DNA of 64,000 nucleotides from an uncultured Algibacter sp. (GTDB lineage: Bacteria > Bacteroidota > Bacteroidia > Flavobacteriales > Flavobacteriaceae), in contig CANMQH010000001.1 of assembly GCA_947499935.1 (NCBI GenBank), positions 248,001 to 312,000 on the forward strand, read 5' to 3'. Shown piece after piece: positions 51,222 to 60,896 of the stretch (position 1 is its first letter; the number at the start of each line of letters is the position of its first letter). Below the pieces are notes generated by a model that had not been told where the DNA came from, did not search any database, and saw only the letters and a program-made list of their open reading frames with translations. The translations under genes and the position numbers were made by a program.

Positions 51222-53426
51222 ATGAATTTTATCTATAAATACACTTCTATAATTTTTTGTTTTTCGCTAATTGTTTTTTCAACTTCTTGTAAGCAATCAG
51301 AGGAGTTAAATGAACAAAAAGTGGGCGTTGAAATAGAATCCAAAATAGATTCCATAATTTCAGTATTAACCTTAGAGGAGAAGGTTGCAATGTGCCATGC
51401 ACAATCAAAATTTAGCACCAAAGGAGTAGAGCGTTTAGGTATACCAGAAATTTGGATGGCAGATGGTCCTCACGGAGTAAGAGCAGAAATAAGTTGGGAT
51501 GCTTGGGACTATGCTGGTTGGACTAATGACTCTATTACTGCATTTCCAGCATTAACCTGTTTAGCTTCAAGTTTTAATCCAAAATTGGCTGGTGAATTTG
51601 GTTTTAGTCTAGGAGAGGAAGCACGCTACAGAAAAAAAGATGTGCTTTTAGGTCCAGGCGTTAATATTTACAGAACACCTATGAATGGTCGTAATTTTGA
51701 ATATATGGGTGAAGACCCCTATTTAGCATCAACTATGGTTGTGCCTTATATTAAAGGTGTTCAAAAAAATGGTGTAGCTGCTTGTGTAAAGCATTACGCA
51801 CTTAATAATCAAGAACATTGGAGAGATAAAGTAAATGTAGAAGTAAGCGATAGAGCACTTCATGAAATTTACTTACCAGCTTTTAAAGCCGCAGTTACAG
51901 AAGCTAACGTTTGGGCTTTAATGGGCGCTTACAACAAATTTCGTGGACAATACACCACGCATCACGAGCTTTTAACTAATAAAATATTAAAAGGAGATTG
52001 GAAATACGATGGTGTTGTAATAAGCGATTGGAGTTCTGCGCACACCACAATGGAAGCAGCAATGAATGGTTTAGACTTGGAAATGGGGACAGGAACAGAT
52101 GGTTTAGGTACAACAACTTCAAATCACTACGATCATTATTATTTAGCCAATCCTTTTCTTAAAAAACTTAAAAGCGGTGAAATACCAGTATCTGTCGTAG
52201 ATGATAAAGTTAGGCGTATCTTAAGATTAATGCATCGCACCAATATGAGTAGTAATCGTCCAATTGGTCGCGCTAATAATGTTGAGCATCACGAAGTGGC
52301 AAGAAAAGTAGCAACTGAAGGTATTGTACTTCTTAAAAATGAAAATAATTTTTTCCCGATTAAAGATGATAAAAATTTAACCATTGCAGTTATTGGCGAA
52401 AATGCAACACGATCTATGACTTTAGGTGGTGGTTCTTCAGAATTAAAAGCCAAATTTGAAATCTCGCCATTACAAGGTTTAAAAGACCGTTACAAGAATG
52501 CAACCATAGTACATGCCATGGGTTATGGTTCTGGAGCATCAGTTTACGATCAAGTTTTACCGTCGCCCTATAATGCAGATTCTCTTAGAGTTGAAGCTAT
52601 TAAAGTAGCAAAAACTGCTGACATTGTTTTATTTGTTGGCGGATTAACAAAAAGCCATTTACAAGACTCTGAGGGTAATCTAGATAGAGAACAATTTGAT
52701 TTGCCTTTTGGACAAATAGAACTATTAAACGACATTAAAGCACTTAATAAAAAAGTAGGTTTCATTTTAGTAACAGGTAACGCAGTAGACATGTCTTGGC
52801 TTAACCAAGTAGAAGGCGTTATCCAAACGTGGTATTTAGGTTCTATGGCTGGTCATGCTATTGCAGACATTGTTAGTGGAGACGTTAATCCTTCAGGGAA
52901 ATTACCATTTTCATTTCCTAAAAAATTAGAAGACAACGCTGCTGTTTCCTTCGGAAAAACATCGTATCCAGGTGTTGATTTAAACCAAGAATATAAAGAA
53001 GATATTTTAGTAGGTTACCGTTGGTATGATACCAAAAATATTGAACCACAATATGCGTTTGGTTATGGTATGTCTTACACTAACTTTGAGCTTTCAAATA
53101 TTTCAGCAAACCAAAAGAAAAGTACAATTACCGTTACTTGTGATGTTAAAAATACAGGAGATTTTGAAGGTGCTGAAGTGGTTCAGGTTTACGTTGGTAA
53201 ATCAGATTCTAAAGTAAAGAGAGCTATAAAAGAATTAAAAGGTTTTTCTAAAGTGAATTTAAAAAATGGTGAAACAAAATCTGTTACTATTTCAATTCCT
53301 GTCGAAAAACTAGCTTTTTATGACGAATCGATTTCAGATTGGAACGTAGAAAAAGGTAATTACGAAATACATGTTGGTAATGCGTCAAATAATATTTCTG
53401 ATAAGATTGAAATAAGTATAAAATAG
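51222..53426 (+). CDS. GH3 family beta-glucosidase lipoprotein (first copy)
   Basis: A 734-residue lipoprotein (lipobox STSC, Cys23). The GH3 N-terminal barrel carries the substrate-binding KH pair (CVKHYALNNQEHWRD, Lys190-His191) and the nucleophile Asp269 in GVVISDW. The GH3 C-terminal domain starts near 365 (EGIVLLKNENNFFPI), and a fibronectin-III-like domain ends the protein (DVKNTGDFEGAEVVQVYVGK). It cleaves beta-linked glucose or a similar sugar from oligosaccharide ends in the periplasm or at the surface. First gene of the operon; the sequence differs strongly from the second GH3 (55395), so the specificities probably differ. Confidence 0.92.
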   Translation: MNFIYKYTSIIFCFSLIVFSTSCKQSEELNEQKVGVEIESKIDSIISVLTLEEKVAMCHAQSKFSTKGVERLGIPEIWMADGPHGVRAEISWDAWDYAGWTNDSITAFPALTCLASSFNPKLAGEFGFSLGEEARYRKKDVLLGPGVNIYRTPMNGRNFEYMGEDPYLASTMVVPYIKGVQKNGVAACVKHYALNNQEHWRDKVNVEVSDRALHEIYLPAFKAAVTEANVWALMGAYNKFRGQYTTHHELLTNKILKGDWKYDGVVISDWSSAHTTMEAAMNGLDLEMGTGTDGLGTTTSNHYDHYYLANPFLKKLKSGEIPVSVVDDKVRRILRLMHRTNMSSNRPIGRANNVEHHEVARKVATEGIVLLKNENNFFPIKDDKNLTIAVIGENATRSMTLGGGSSELKAKFEISPLQGLKDRYKNATIVHAMGYGSGASVYDQVLPSPYNADSLRVEAIKVAKTADIVLFVGGLTKSHLQDSEGNLDREQFDLPFGQIELLNDIKALNKKVGFILVTGNAVDMSWLNQVEGVIQTWYLGSMAGHAIADIVSGDVNPSGKLPFSFPKKLEDNAAVSFGKTSYPGVDLNQEYKEDILVGYRWYDTKNIEPQYAFGYGMSYTNFELSNISANQKKSTITVTCDVKNTGDFEGAEVVQVYVGKSDSKVKRAIKELKGFSKVNLKNGETKSVTISIPVEKLAFYDESISDWNVEKGNYEIHVGNASNNISDKIEISIK

Positions 53427-53476
53427 ATTTTTAAATAGTCACAAATTATTTAACTATCTATTTTTTTGTGGGACAA

Positions 53477-54340
53477 ATGAAGGTTTTTAGTGTTTTTTTT
53501 ATAGTAGTTGTTATCCTGTTTTCAGGATGTAAAAACAGCGCAAAAAACGAAATACTTACTAAAGAACAAATAGAGGCTAAAATGTTTAAAAAGACTTTTT
53601 TAGCCTCTAATGGTTTAGAAATGCCTTATCGATTATTTAGTCCGTTAGATTCTAGCGTTCAAAAAAAACCACTCATCATATTTTTACATGGACGAGGAGA
53701 TCGAGGTACAGATAACGATTCTAAAATCTACCATGAATTCGGCTTTATAACACAACCAAATTCATTATTAACAAAAGATATGCAAGCACAATATCCTTGC
53801 TATATTTTGGTACCGCAATGCTCTAATAAAACAGAAAATGAAGAATGGGCGAAATGGGTTGGTAATAATCCCGAAACACCTTTTAAAGGTTTGAGCAAAG
53901 ATGGTTCTTATAGTATGAATGAAGCGCCATCACAATCTGGCGAAGCTGCTTTAGAATTAATAAAAAAAACAATACAAAATAATCCTGTTGATGCGAGTCG
54001 TGTTTACATAATAGGGTTATCCATGGGAGGATTTGGCACTTGGGAGTTTACAGCCAGACAACCAGATTTATTTGCAGCAGCAATTCCTATGGCTGGTTAT
54101 TCTGAACCTTCTAAAATTGAAACTATAAAGCATATTCCGTTTTGGATTTTTCATGGAGATACAGATAAATGGAATCCTGTTGAAGGCTCAAGAAATATGC
54201 ATAAATTACTGTCAAATGTAAATGCAGATGTTAAATACACCGAATATAAAAACACAGGTCATGGCGAAGCTTTTGTAAAAGCATTCAGTGAACCAGAATT
54301 ATTACCATGGCTCTTTTCAAAATCAAAAAAAAACAACTAA
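53477..54340 (+). CDS. Alpha/beta-hydrolase lipoprotein (esterase/phospholipase-type)
   Basis: 287 residues from ATG 53477, which gives a clean lipoprotein signal (VVVILFSGC, Cys18); a GTG at 53468 would add three residues. Esterase fold: oxyanion region IIFLHGRGDRGTDND (67-81), nucleophile Ser182 in GLSMGGFGTW, Asp in FHGDTDKW (228 or 230), His262 in NTGHGEAF. Resembles carboxylesterase/phospholipase-type PUL esterases that remove acyl groups from polysaccharides. Lies 50 bp after GH3 and 11 bp before the gluconolactonase gene. Confidence 0.85.
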   Translation: MKVFSVFFIVVVILFSGCKNSAKNEILTKEQIEAKMFKKTFLASNGLEMPYRLFSPLDSSVQKKPLIIFLHGRGDRGTDNDSKIYHEFGFITQPNSLLTKDMQAQYPCYILVPQCSNKTENEEWAKWVGNNPETPFKGLSKDGSYSMNEAPSQSGEAALELIKKTIQNNPVDASRVYIIGLSMGGFGTWEFTARQPDLFAAAIPMAGYSEPSKIETIKHIPFWIFHGDTDKWNPVEGSRNMHKLLSNVNADVKYTEYKNTGHGEAFVKAFSEPELLPWLFSKSKKNN

Positions 54341-54351
54341 CCTTATAAATT

Positions 54352-55329
54352 ATGATAAAAACATATACTTTCTTCTTGTTAAGTTTAATTTTAGTAGGCT
54401 GTATTTCCAAAGAAAAAAAAACAGCTACAACTGATAATAGTAAAGCTACTAGTATTAAAAATGAAGTAACCTTAGCTTATAAAACAGAGGCGAAACTTGG
54501 AGAAGGCGCCATTTGGAATTACAAAACCAACGCATTACTTTGGATAGATATTGAAGGTAAAGCAGTACACATTTATAACCCGAAAACAAACAAAAACCGA
54601 AAGATAGCAACACCTTCTCGTATTGGCACAATCGTACCAAAAAATGATGGCGACGTTTTAGTTGCTTTAGAAGATGGCATGTATAATCTAAATTTAGAGA
54701 CTGAAACATTCACACTATTTTCAGATATGAAAAGTGATCTTGCAGATAGCAGACTTAATGATGGTAAATGTGATCCTTCTGGACGTTTATGGGTTGGCTC
54801 GATGCATTTAGAACAACTTGAAGGTAAGGCTAATTTATATACAATCAATGGTCGTGGCGAAAAAGAAACAAAGATTAAAAATGTTACTATTTCCAACGGG
54901 ATTGTTTGGACTTCAGACAAAAAAACCATGTATTACATAGATACACCAACGTCTCAAATTACAGCTTACGATTATGACAATGAAACAGGAGCAATTTCTA
55001 ACAAAAGAATTGCAGTTTCAATACCTACAGAATTAGGATTTCCAGATGGCATGACTATAGACGAAGAAAATATGCTTTGGGTTGGCATGTGGAATGGTAA
55101 CGCAGTTATTAGATTTAATCCTGAAACAGGAAAAGTACTTGAAAAAATTGAAGTGCCAGCGCACAATATTACCTCTTGCGCCTTTGGTGGAGACAATTTA
55201 GATGTACTTTATATCACTTCTGCAACTGTAGATATGAGTGATGATGAATTAAAAGAATATCCTTTAGCTGGTTCGGTTTTTAAAGTCGTTCCTGGTGTAA
55301 AAGGTGTAAAAAGCAGTTTTTTTAAATAG
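54352..55329 (+). CDS. SMP-30/gluconolactonase family lipoprotein
   Basis: A 325-residue lipoprotein (LILVGC, Cys17). Six-bladed propeller of the SMP-30/gluconolactonase type: LGEGAIWNYKTNALLWIDIEGKAVHIYNP (the Glu is a metal ligand in this family), SRLNDGKCDPSGRLWVGSM (Asn/Asp), NGIVWTSDKKTMYYIDTP, GFPDGMTIDEENMLWVGMWNG (Asp). It would hydrolyse D-glucono-1,5-lactone to gluconate in the periplasm. The gluconate genes downstream support the assignment. Confidence 0.87.
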   Translation: MIKTYTFFLLSLILVGCISKEKKTATTDNSKATSIKNEVTLAYKTEAKLGEGAIWNYKTNALLWIDIEGKAVHIYNPKTNKNRKIATPSRIGTIVPKNDGDVLVALEDGMYNLNLETETFTLFSDMKSDLADSRLNDGKCDPSGRLWVGSMHLEQLEGKANLYTINGRGEKETKIKNVTISNGIVWTSDKKTMYYIDTPTSQITAYDYDNETGAISNKRIAVSIPTELGFPDGMTIDEENMLWVGMWNGNAVIRFNPETGKVLEKIEVPAHNITSCAFGGDNLDVLYITSATVDMSDDELKEYPLAGSVFKVVPGVKGVKSSFFK

Positions 55330-55394
55330 TTATTATATAGGATAATTTTTACTGAAAACTAATTATTAAATTTATAAAACCAATACTTTCAAAT

Positions 55395-57656
55395 ATGAAA
55401 CCTTACGCATTACTAATCCTTTTACTTGTATTCTTTAATTGTAAAAACGAAAGTTCGAAGCATATTGAAACATCTGATGAGTCTTATAAAATTGAAACAA
55501 AAATCAATAATATTTTGTCTAAAATGACTCTCGAAGAAAAAATTGGGCAAACTAATTTAAGAGGTACATCAAGCAGAGTTAAAGGCGAATTACCAGAAGA
55601 GTTAAAAACAGCAGTTAGAAAAGGTGAAATAGGTGCGTTTTTAAATGTCATGAACTTAGAGTACGTTAAAGAATTACAAAAGATTGCTATTGAAGAAAGC
55701 CCAAATGGTATTCCATTAATATTTGCAAGAGATGTTATTCACGGTTTTAAAACCATTTTCCCTATTCCTCTTGGTTTAGCAGCATCTTGGGATGCAGAAA
55801 TTGCTAAAAAATCATCTGAAATTGCAGCTTTCGAAGCGAGTTCTGCAGGCATCCGTTGGACGTTTGCACCAATGTTAGATATTGCAAGAGATAGTCGTTG
55901 GGGGCGAATAGCAGAGTCGCCAGGAGAAGACCCATATTTGGCATCCATTTTAGGTAAAGCCTACGTTGAAGGTTTCCAAAGCGATGACTTAAGCAATCCA
56001 ACAAGTATGGCTGCATGCGCCAAACATTATATTGGTTATGGAGCAGCAATTGGTGGAAGAGATTATAATACAGTAAATTTATCTGAGCCTTTACTTAGAA
56101 ATTTATATTTACCACCATTTCAATCTTCAATAGATGCTGGTGCAGCAACGGTAATGAGCTCTTTTAATGAAGTAAACGGAATCCCTGCTACTGGAAATGA
56201 ATTTCTTTTAAAACAAGTATTAAGAGATGAATTACAATTTGATGGTTTTATAGTAAGCGATTGGGACTCTACTGTAGAAATGATTACTCATGGATTTGCA
56301 AGAGATGAGAAACATGTTGCAGAACTTTCTGCAATTGCAGGTCTAGATATGGAAATGACCAGTAAAGCTTACGAGCATCACCTTAAAACTTTAGTTGAAG
56401 AAGGTAAAGTTTCAGTAAAACAAATAGATGCATTTGTAAAGAATATTCTTCGTATTAAATTAAGACTTAATTTATTTGAGCAACCGTATATACCAGAAGG
56501 CCATACAGGAAATTTATATGCCGAAGCACATTTAAGCGAAGCTAAAAAAGCAGCGATTAAAAGTACCGTATTACTAAAAAATGATGCTATTCTTCCATTA
56601 GCTAATACTGCTAAAGTGGCTGTTATTGGCCCATTAGCAAACAAACCACATGAACAATTAGGAACATGGACGTTTGATGGCGAAAAAAAACATACCGTTA
56701 CACCAACTGATGCTTTCAAAAAAGCGAATGTAAAATTTCAATTTGCAGAAGGATTAACGCATAGTAGAGATAGAACAAATAAAGGTTTTAACGAAGCCAT
56801 TCGTATTGCAAAAAATGCTGATGTTATTGTGTTTTTTGGTGGTGAAGAAGCGATTTTATCTGGCGAGGCGCACAGTCGCGCAAATATAGATTTACCTGGC
56901 GCGCAAGAACAATTACTAAAAGAACTAGCAAAAACTGGCAAACCAATTGTATTGGTAATCATGGCTGGACGACCAATTACAATTGCAAATATTATTGACG
57001 ATGTTGATGCTGTTTTAATGGCTTGGCATCCCGGTACAATGGGAGGAGAAGCATTACACGATATTATTTTTGGTTTAAGTCAACCAGAAGGTCATTTACC
57101 AGTATCATGGCCAAAAACGGCAGGGCAATTGCCTTATTTTTATAATCATAAAAACACAGGAAGACCTGCAGAAGCAGACCAGTTTGTGCAAATGGACAGT
57201 ATTCCAATCGCTGCGTGGCAAAGTTCTTTAGGTAATGATTCTCATTATTTAGATGTTGGTTACGCACCTCATTTTCCGTTTGGTTATGGATTAACATATA
57301 CCGATTTTAAATATGAAAACATTACGGTTTCTCAAGACACTATTAGTTTTAATAAAGACATAACCATCAAGGCTTCCATTACAAATACAGGAAAAAACGA
57401 TGGAAAAGAATTAGTACAACTCTACGTGCAAGATGTGGTTGGAAGTATTACAAGACCAATTAGAGAATTGAAACGGTTTAAACACGTTAATTTAAAAAGT
57501 GGCGAAACAAAAGAAGTCTCTTTTACAATGTCTTCGGAAGATTTAAAATTCGTGAATAGTAAACTAATTAATGCTGCTGAAGAAGGCGTTTTCAACGTTT
57601 GGATTGCACCACATGCAGAAGCTGGACTAAAATCTTCTTTTTACTTAAAAGAATAA
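55395..57656 (+). CDS. bglX: GH3 family beta-glucosidase lipoprotein (BglX-like)
   Basis: A 753-residue lipoprotein (lipobox FFNC, Cys16) closely following the BglX layout: KMTLEEKIGQ at 43-52, ARDVIHGFKTIFPIPLGLAASWD, SRWGRIAESPGEDPYL, AKHYIGYGAAIGGRDYN (Lys210-His211), nucleophile Asp289 in GFIVSDWDS, C-terminal GH3 domain and fibronectin-III-like end. Hydrolyses beta-glucosidic bonds in the periplasm. The stop overlaps the gluconokinase start by one base, so sugar release and gluconate use are translationally linked. Confidence 0.93.
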   Translation: MKPYALLILLLVFFNCKNESSKHIETSDESYKIETKINNILSKMTLEEKIGQTNLRGTSSRVKGELPEELKTAVRKGEIGAFLNVMNLEYVKELQKIAIEESPNGIPLIFARDVIHGFKTIFPIPLGLAASWDAEIAKKSSEIAAFEASSAGIRWTFAPMLDIARDSRWGRIAESPGEDPYLASILGKAYVEGFQSDDLSNPTSMAACAKHYIGYGAAIGGRDYNTVNLSEPLLRNLYLPPFQSSIDAGAATVMSSFNEVNGIPATGNEFLLKQVLRDELQFDGFIVSDWDSTVEMITHGFARDEKHVAELSAIAGLDMEMTSKAYEHHLKTLVEEGKVSVKQIDAFVKNILRIKLRLNLFEQPYIPEGHTGNLYAEAHLSEAKKAAIKSTVLLKNDAILPLANTAKVAVIGPLANKPHEQLGTWTFDGEKKHTVTPTDAFKKANVKFQFAEGLTHSRDRTNKGFNEAIRIAKNADVIVFFGGEEAILSGEAHSRANIDLPGAQEQLLKELAKTGKPIVLVIMAGRPITIANIIDDVDAVLMAWHPGTMGGEALHDIIFGLSQPEGHLPVSWPKTAGQLPYFYNHKNTGRPAEADQFVQMDSIPIAAWQSSLGNDSHYLDVGYAPHFPFGYGLTYTDFKYENITVSQDTISFNKDITIKASITNTGKNDGKELVQLYVQDVVGSITRPIRELKRFKHVNLKSGETKEVSFTMSSEDLKFVNSKLINAAEEGVFNVWIAPHAEAGLKSSFYLKE

Positions 57657-58150
57657 TGCAAAAAGTTATCATTATAATGGGGGTTAGTGGTTGTGGAAAA
57701 ACAACTATAGGGAAGCAATTAGCATCCAAATTAAAGTTGCCTTTTTATGATGGTGATGATTTTCACCCAGAATCTAATGTCGATAAAATGAAAAATAATA
57801 TCGCATTAACAGATGAAGACAGAACACCTTGGCTAGAAAATTTAGCGATGGAGATTGAAAAATGGTATGAAACTTCAGGTGCTATTTTAGCTTGTTCTGC
57901 GTTGAAAGAATCGTATAGAACAATTCTATCATCACATTCAAAACAGATTGAATGGGTTTTTCTTTCAGGAAATTTTGAAACTATTTTAAAACGCATGCAA
58001 CAGCGAGAAGACCATTTTATGAAATCAGATTTATTGCAATCACAGTTTAATACACTTGAAATTCCGTCTTACGGATTGCACATTAATATTACAAAAGACA
58101 TAGCACGCATTGTAAAAGACATCACAAAAAAACTAAAAGGAAATGCATAA
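57656..58150 (+). CDS. gntK: Gluconokinase (GntK type)
   Basis: 164 residues from ATG 57656, overlapping the GH3 stop by one base. The frame is open further upstream, but that part lies in the GH3 gene. P-loop GVSGCGKTT (9-17), KLPFYDGDDFHPESNVDKM with the substrate-binding DGDDFHP, LTDEDRTPWL, ACSALKESYR and FLSGNFETILKRMQQREDHFMKSDLLQSQF are all standard for GntK. Converts gluconate and ATP to 6-phosphogluconate in the cytosol. Overlaps gnd by 8 bp. Confidence 0.95.
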   Translation: MQKVIIIMGVSGCGKTTIGKQLASKLKLPFYDGDDFHPESNVDKMKNNIALTDEDRTPWLENLAMEIEKWYETSGAILACSALKESYRTILSSHSKQIEWVFLSGNFETILKRMQQREDHFMKSDLLQSQFNTLEIPSYGLHINITKDIARIVKDITKKLKGNA

Positions 58151-59543
58151 AACAGATTTCGGATTAATCGGTTTAGGTGTTATGGGTAAAAGCATTAGCC
58201 TTAATATTGCCGATAACGGATTTGATATTTCGGTTTATAACAGAACGGAAGCTGGAGAAGCGCATATTACCAAAAACTTCATTAACGAGAACAAATCCTT
58301 TAAAAATATTCAAGACTTTACAGAACTATCTGCTTTTGTGTCCTCTATAAAGAGACCTCGAAAAATATTGATAATGATTAAAGCTGGTGCAGCAATAGAT
58401 TCTGTAATTGAGCAGATTATTCCATTATTAGATAACGATGATATTATTATTGATGGCGGAAATTCTCACTATAAAGACACCGTTAAGCGCACCAATTATT
58501 TAGCTACAAAAGGACTAAATTTTGTTGGGTGTGGCATTTCTGGAGGTGAAGAAGGTGCAAGAAAAGGGCCATCAATTATGCTTGGAGGAACAACTGAGGT
58601 TTACAAACATATTGCACCAATTTTAGAAAAAATTGCAGCCAAAGACAGTAATAATAAACCCTGTTGCACGCATATTGGAACAGATGGAGCTGGTCATTTT
58701 ATAAAAATGGTGCACAATGGTATTGAATATGCTGAAATGCAACTTTTAGCAGAACTTTACGCCTTATTGTGTAAGTCTCTTACTAATGAAGAAATTGCTA
58801 CCCTTTTTTCTAAATGGAACTCTGGAAGTGAATCTAGCTATTTACTAGAAATCACCATTGCTATTTTAAGAAAAAAGGAAAATGGTAGTTATGTACTTGA
58901 TCACGTTTTAGATCAAGCAAAAAGTAAAGGTACTGGTTCATGGTCAAGTCAAGCAGCTTTAGAACTTGGCATCCCAAATACGATGATATTATCCTCTGTT
59001 TTTGCACGTTATATTTCTTCTTTTAAAGACGATAGAACTCAATTGTCTAAATCTATAAAACCTAAAATAGCTTCAGAAAAACTGGATGTTACAAGTTTAA
59101 AAAGCGCTTATCGTTTTGCGCGACTTATTAATCATCAACAAGGATTCAAATTAATACACGAAGCTTCTGTAAACTATAATTGGAAATTAAATTTGTCTGA
59201 AATTACCAGAATATGGACTAACGGGTGTATCATTAGATCGCAACTGATGGAAACTTGTATTTCAATTTTTAAAAGTAATACCGATATTTTTGAGGATAAA
59301 ACTATTCTGAACAGTCTCATTTCCGAAGAAAAAAACACAATTACCATGCTTCAATATGGATTATCGCAGCGTGTTGCTTTAGACAGCTTTAGTTCTGCAT
59401 ATAATTATTGGGTTTCAATGACTACAGAAAATTTACCAGCCAACTTAATACAGGCACAACGCGACTATTTTGGTGCGCACACATACCAACGAAAAGGTAT
59501 GGATAAATCGCAATCCTTTCATACTAACTGGAAAAAATTATGA
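58143..59543 (+). CDS. gnd: 6-phosphogluconate dehydrogenase, decarboxylating
   Basis: 466 residues. Rossmann motif GLGVMG (10-15) and NRT of the NADP site; DGGNSHYKDT; the catalytic stretch GCGISGGEEGARKGPSIMLGG; FIKMVHNGIEYAEMQ containing the catalytic Lys and the His-Asn-Gly-Ile-Glu-Tyr signature. Full length for the family (about 468). Oxidises and decarboxylates 6-phosphogluconate to ribulose 5-phosphate, yielding NADPH. Overlaps gntK (8 bp) and gntP (4 bp), showing tight co-expression. Confidence 0.95.
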   Translation: MHKTDFGLIGLGVMGKSISLNIADNGFDISVYNRTEAGEAHITKNFINENKSFKNIQDFTELSAFVSSIKRPRKILIMIKAGAAIDSVIEQIIPLLDNDDIIIDGGNSHYKDTVKRTNYLATKGLNFVGCGISGGEEGARKGPSIMLGGTTEVYKHIAPILEKIAAKDSNNKPCCTHIGTDGAGHFIKMVHNGIEYAEMQLLAELYALLCKSLTNEEIATLFSKWNSGSESSYLLEITIAILRKKENGSYVLDHVLDQAKSKGTGSWSSQAALELGIPNTMILSSVFARYISSFKDDRTQLSKSIKPKIASEKLDVTSLKSAYRFARLINHQQGFKLIHEASVNYNWKLNLSEITRIWTNGCIIRSQLMETCISIFKSNTDIFEDKTILNSLISEEKNTITMLQYGLSQRVALDSFSSAYNYWVSMTTENLPANLIQAQRDYFGAHTYQRKGMDKSQSFHTNWKKL

Positions 59544-60883
59544 TAGATTACAACCTTATTGCAGCAGTATTTATAGGAATTGCTGTGCTATTATTTTTAA
59601 TTCTGAAATTAAGAATTCAGGCGTTTATAGCATTACTTATTGCAAGTATTGTGGTTGGTATTATTGCTGGAATGCATCCTGGTGATATTATTACGACCAT
59701 GAAAGAAGGCATGGGAAACACGTTAGGTTTCGTCGCCGTAGTTGTAGGTTTAGGTGCTATGTTTGGTGCTATTTTGGAACATTCTGGAGGTGCGAAAGCG
59801 TTGGCAACTTTTCTACTAAGTAAGTTTGGCGAAAAGAATGCCTCTTGGGCAATGGTGCTCACTGGTTTTTTTATTGCCATTCCTGTATTTTTTGATGTGG
59901 CCTTTATTATTTTAATTCCGTTAATATATTCATTACAACGAAAAACAAAAAAATCATTGTTGTTATATGCTATTCCGTTATTAGCAGGTTTAGCCATTAC
60001 ACATTCATTTATTCCGCCAACACCTGGTCCAGTTGCAGTTGCAGATATTTTAAATGCCGATTTAGGTTGGGTTATTCTATTTGGTTTTTTAGTAGGCATA
60101 CCAACTGCTATTGTTTGTGGTCCTGTCTTTGGAAAATACATTGCCAAAAAAATATTTGTAGAAGCACCTGCACTTGACGACAACGATGCGGTTATAGATA
60201 ATTATCCTTCGGTTAGTTCTATTATTGCGATTATTGGTATACCTATTGTTTTAATTGTCGGTAATACGGTTTTAAACAGCCCATTGTTTGATGAGAACAC
60301 AATCTCAACTGAAGTAAAAAGTTGGTTAGGGTTTATTGGTCATCCGTTTTCGGCTTTAATTATTGCCAATATTATTGCTTGGTATTTTTTAGGTATTAGA
60401 CGAAATTTTACAAAAAAGAAGCTACTAGATATTACTACAAAATCTATGGGGCCAGCAGGAATAATTATTCTCTTAACTGGTGCTGGAGGCGTTTTTAAGC
60501 AAATATTAGTAAATACTGGTACAGGCGAAATGCTCGCCAATTATTTTGCAGATAAAGGTGTGAGTATTCTATTATTTGCATTTTTAACAGCAGCTGTTGT
60601 AAGAATTTTACAAGGTTCTGCAACTGTAGCTATGATTACAGCAGCAGGTATCACTGCACCACTTTTAGCTGTTGATGTTACTGAAATTGATAAAGCTTTA
60701 TTAGTAATCGCGATAGCTTCTGGAGCTTCAATACTATCTCATGTTAATGATAGCGGATTTTGGTTGGTAAGTAAATATTTAGGATTAGATGAAAAACAAA
60801 CCTTTAAAAGCTGGACTATGATGACCACTTTACTTGCCTTAACAGGCTTTATTACAGTTACTATCTTTTCGTTAATTTTCTAA
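59540..60883 (+). CDS. gntP: Gluconate permease (GntP family)
   Basis: 447 residues with twelve or more membrane helices. Family signatures: LLIASIVVGIIAGMHPGDI, GLGAMFGAILEHSGGAKALA, FIPPTPGPVAVADILNADLG, RILQGSATVAMITAAGI and ASGASILSHVNDSGFWLVSKY. Gluconate/H+ symporter of the inner membrane. Last gene of the operon; the GH5 gene converges on it 13 bp later, with no obvious terminator between them. Confidence 0.93.
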   Translation: MIDYNLIAAVFIGIAVLLFLILKLRIQAFIALLIASIVVGIIAGMHPGDIITTMKEGMGNTLGFVAVVVGLGAMFGAILEHSGGAKALATFLLSKFGEKNASWAMVLTGFFIAIPVFFDVAFIILIPLIYSLQRKTKKSLLLYAIPLLAGLAITHSFIPPTPGPVAVADILNADLGWVILFGFLVGIPTAIVCGPVFGKYIAKKIFVEAPALDDNDAVIDNYPSVSSIIAIIGIPIVLIVGNTVLNSPLFDENTISTEVKSWLGFIGHPFSALIIANIIAWYFLGIRRNFTKKKLLDITTKSMGPAGIIILLTGAGGVFKQILVNTGTGEMLANYFADKGVSILLFAFLTAAVVRILQGSATVAMITAAGITAPLLAVDVTEIDKALLVIAIASGASILSHVNDSGFWLVSKYLGLDEKQTFKSWTMMTTLLALTGFITVTIFSLIF

Positions 60884-60896
60884 ATCTATTTCAGGA

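Noticed and set aside
53433-53467. Terminator between the first GH3 gene and the esterase
   Set aside because: Only a weak AAATAG/CTATTT stem with a long AT loop before the T-run; not enough to split the operon, though partial attenuation is possible.
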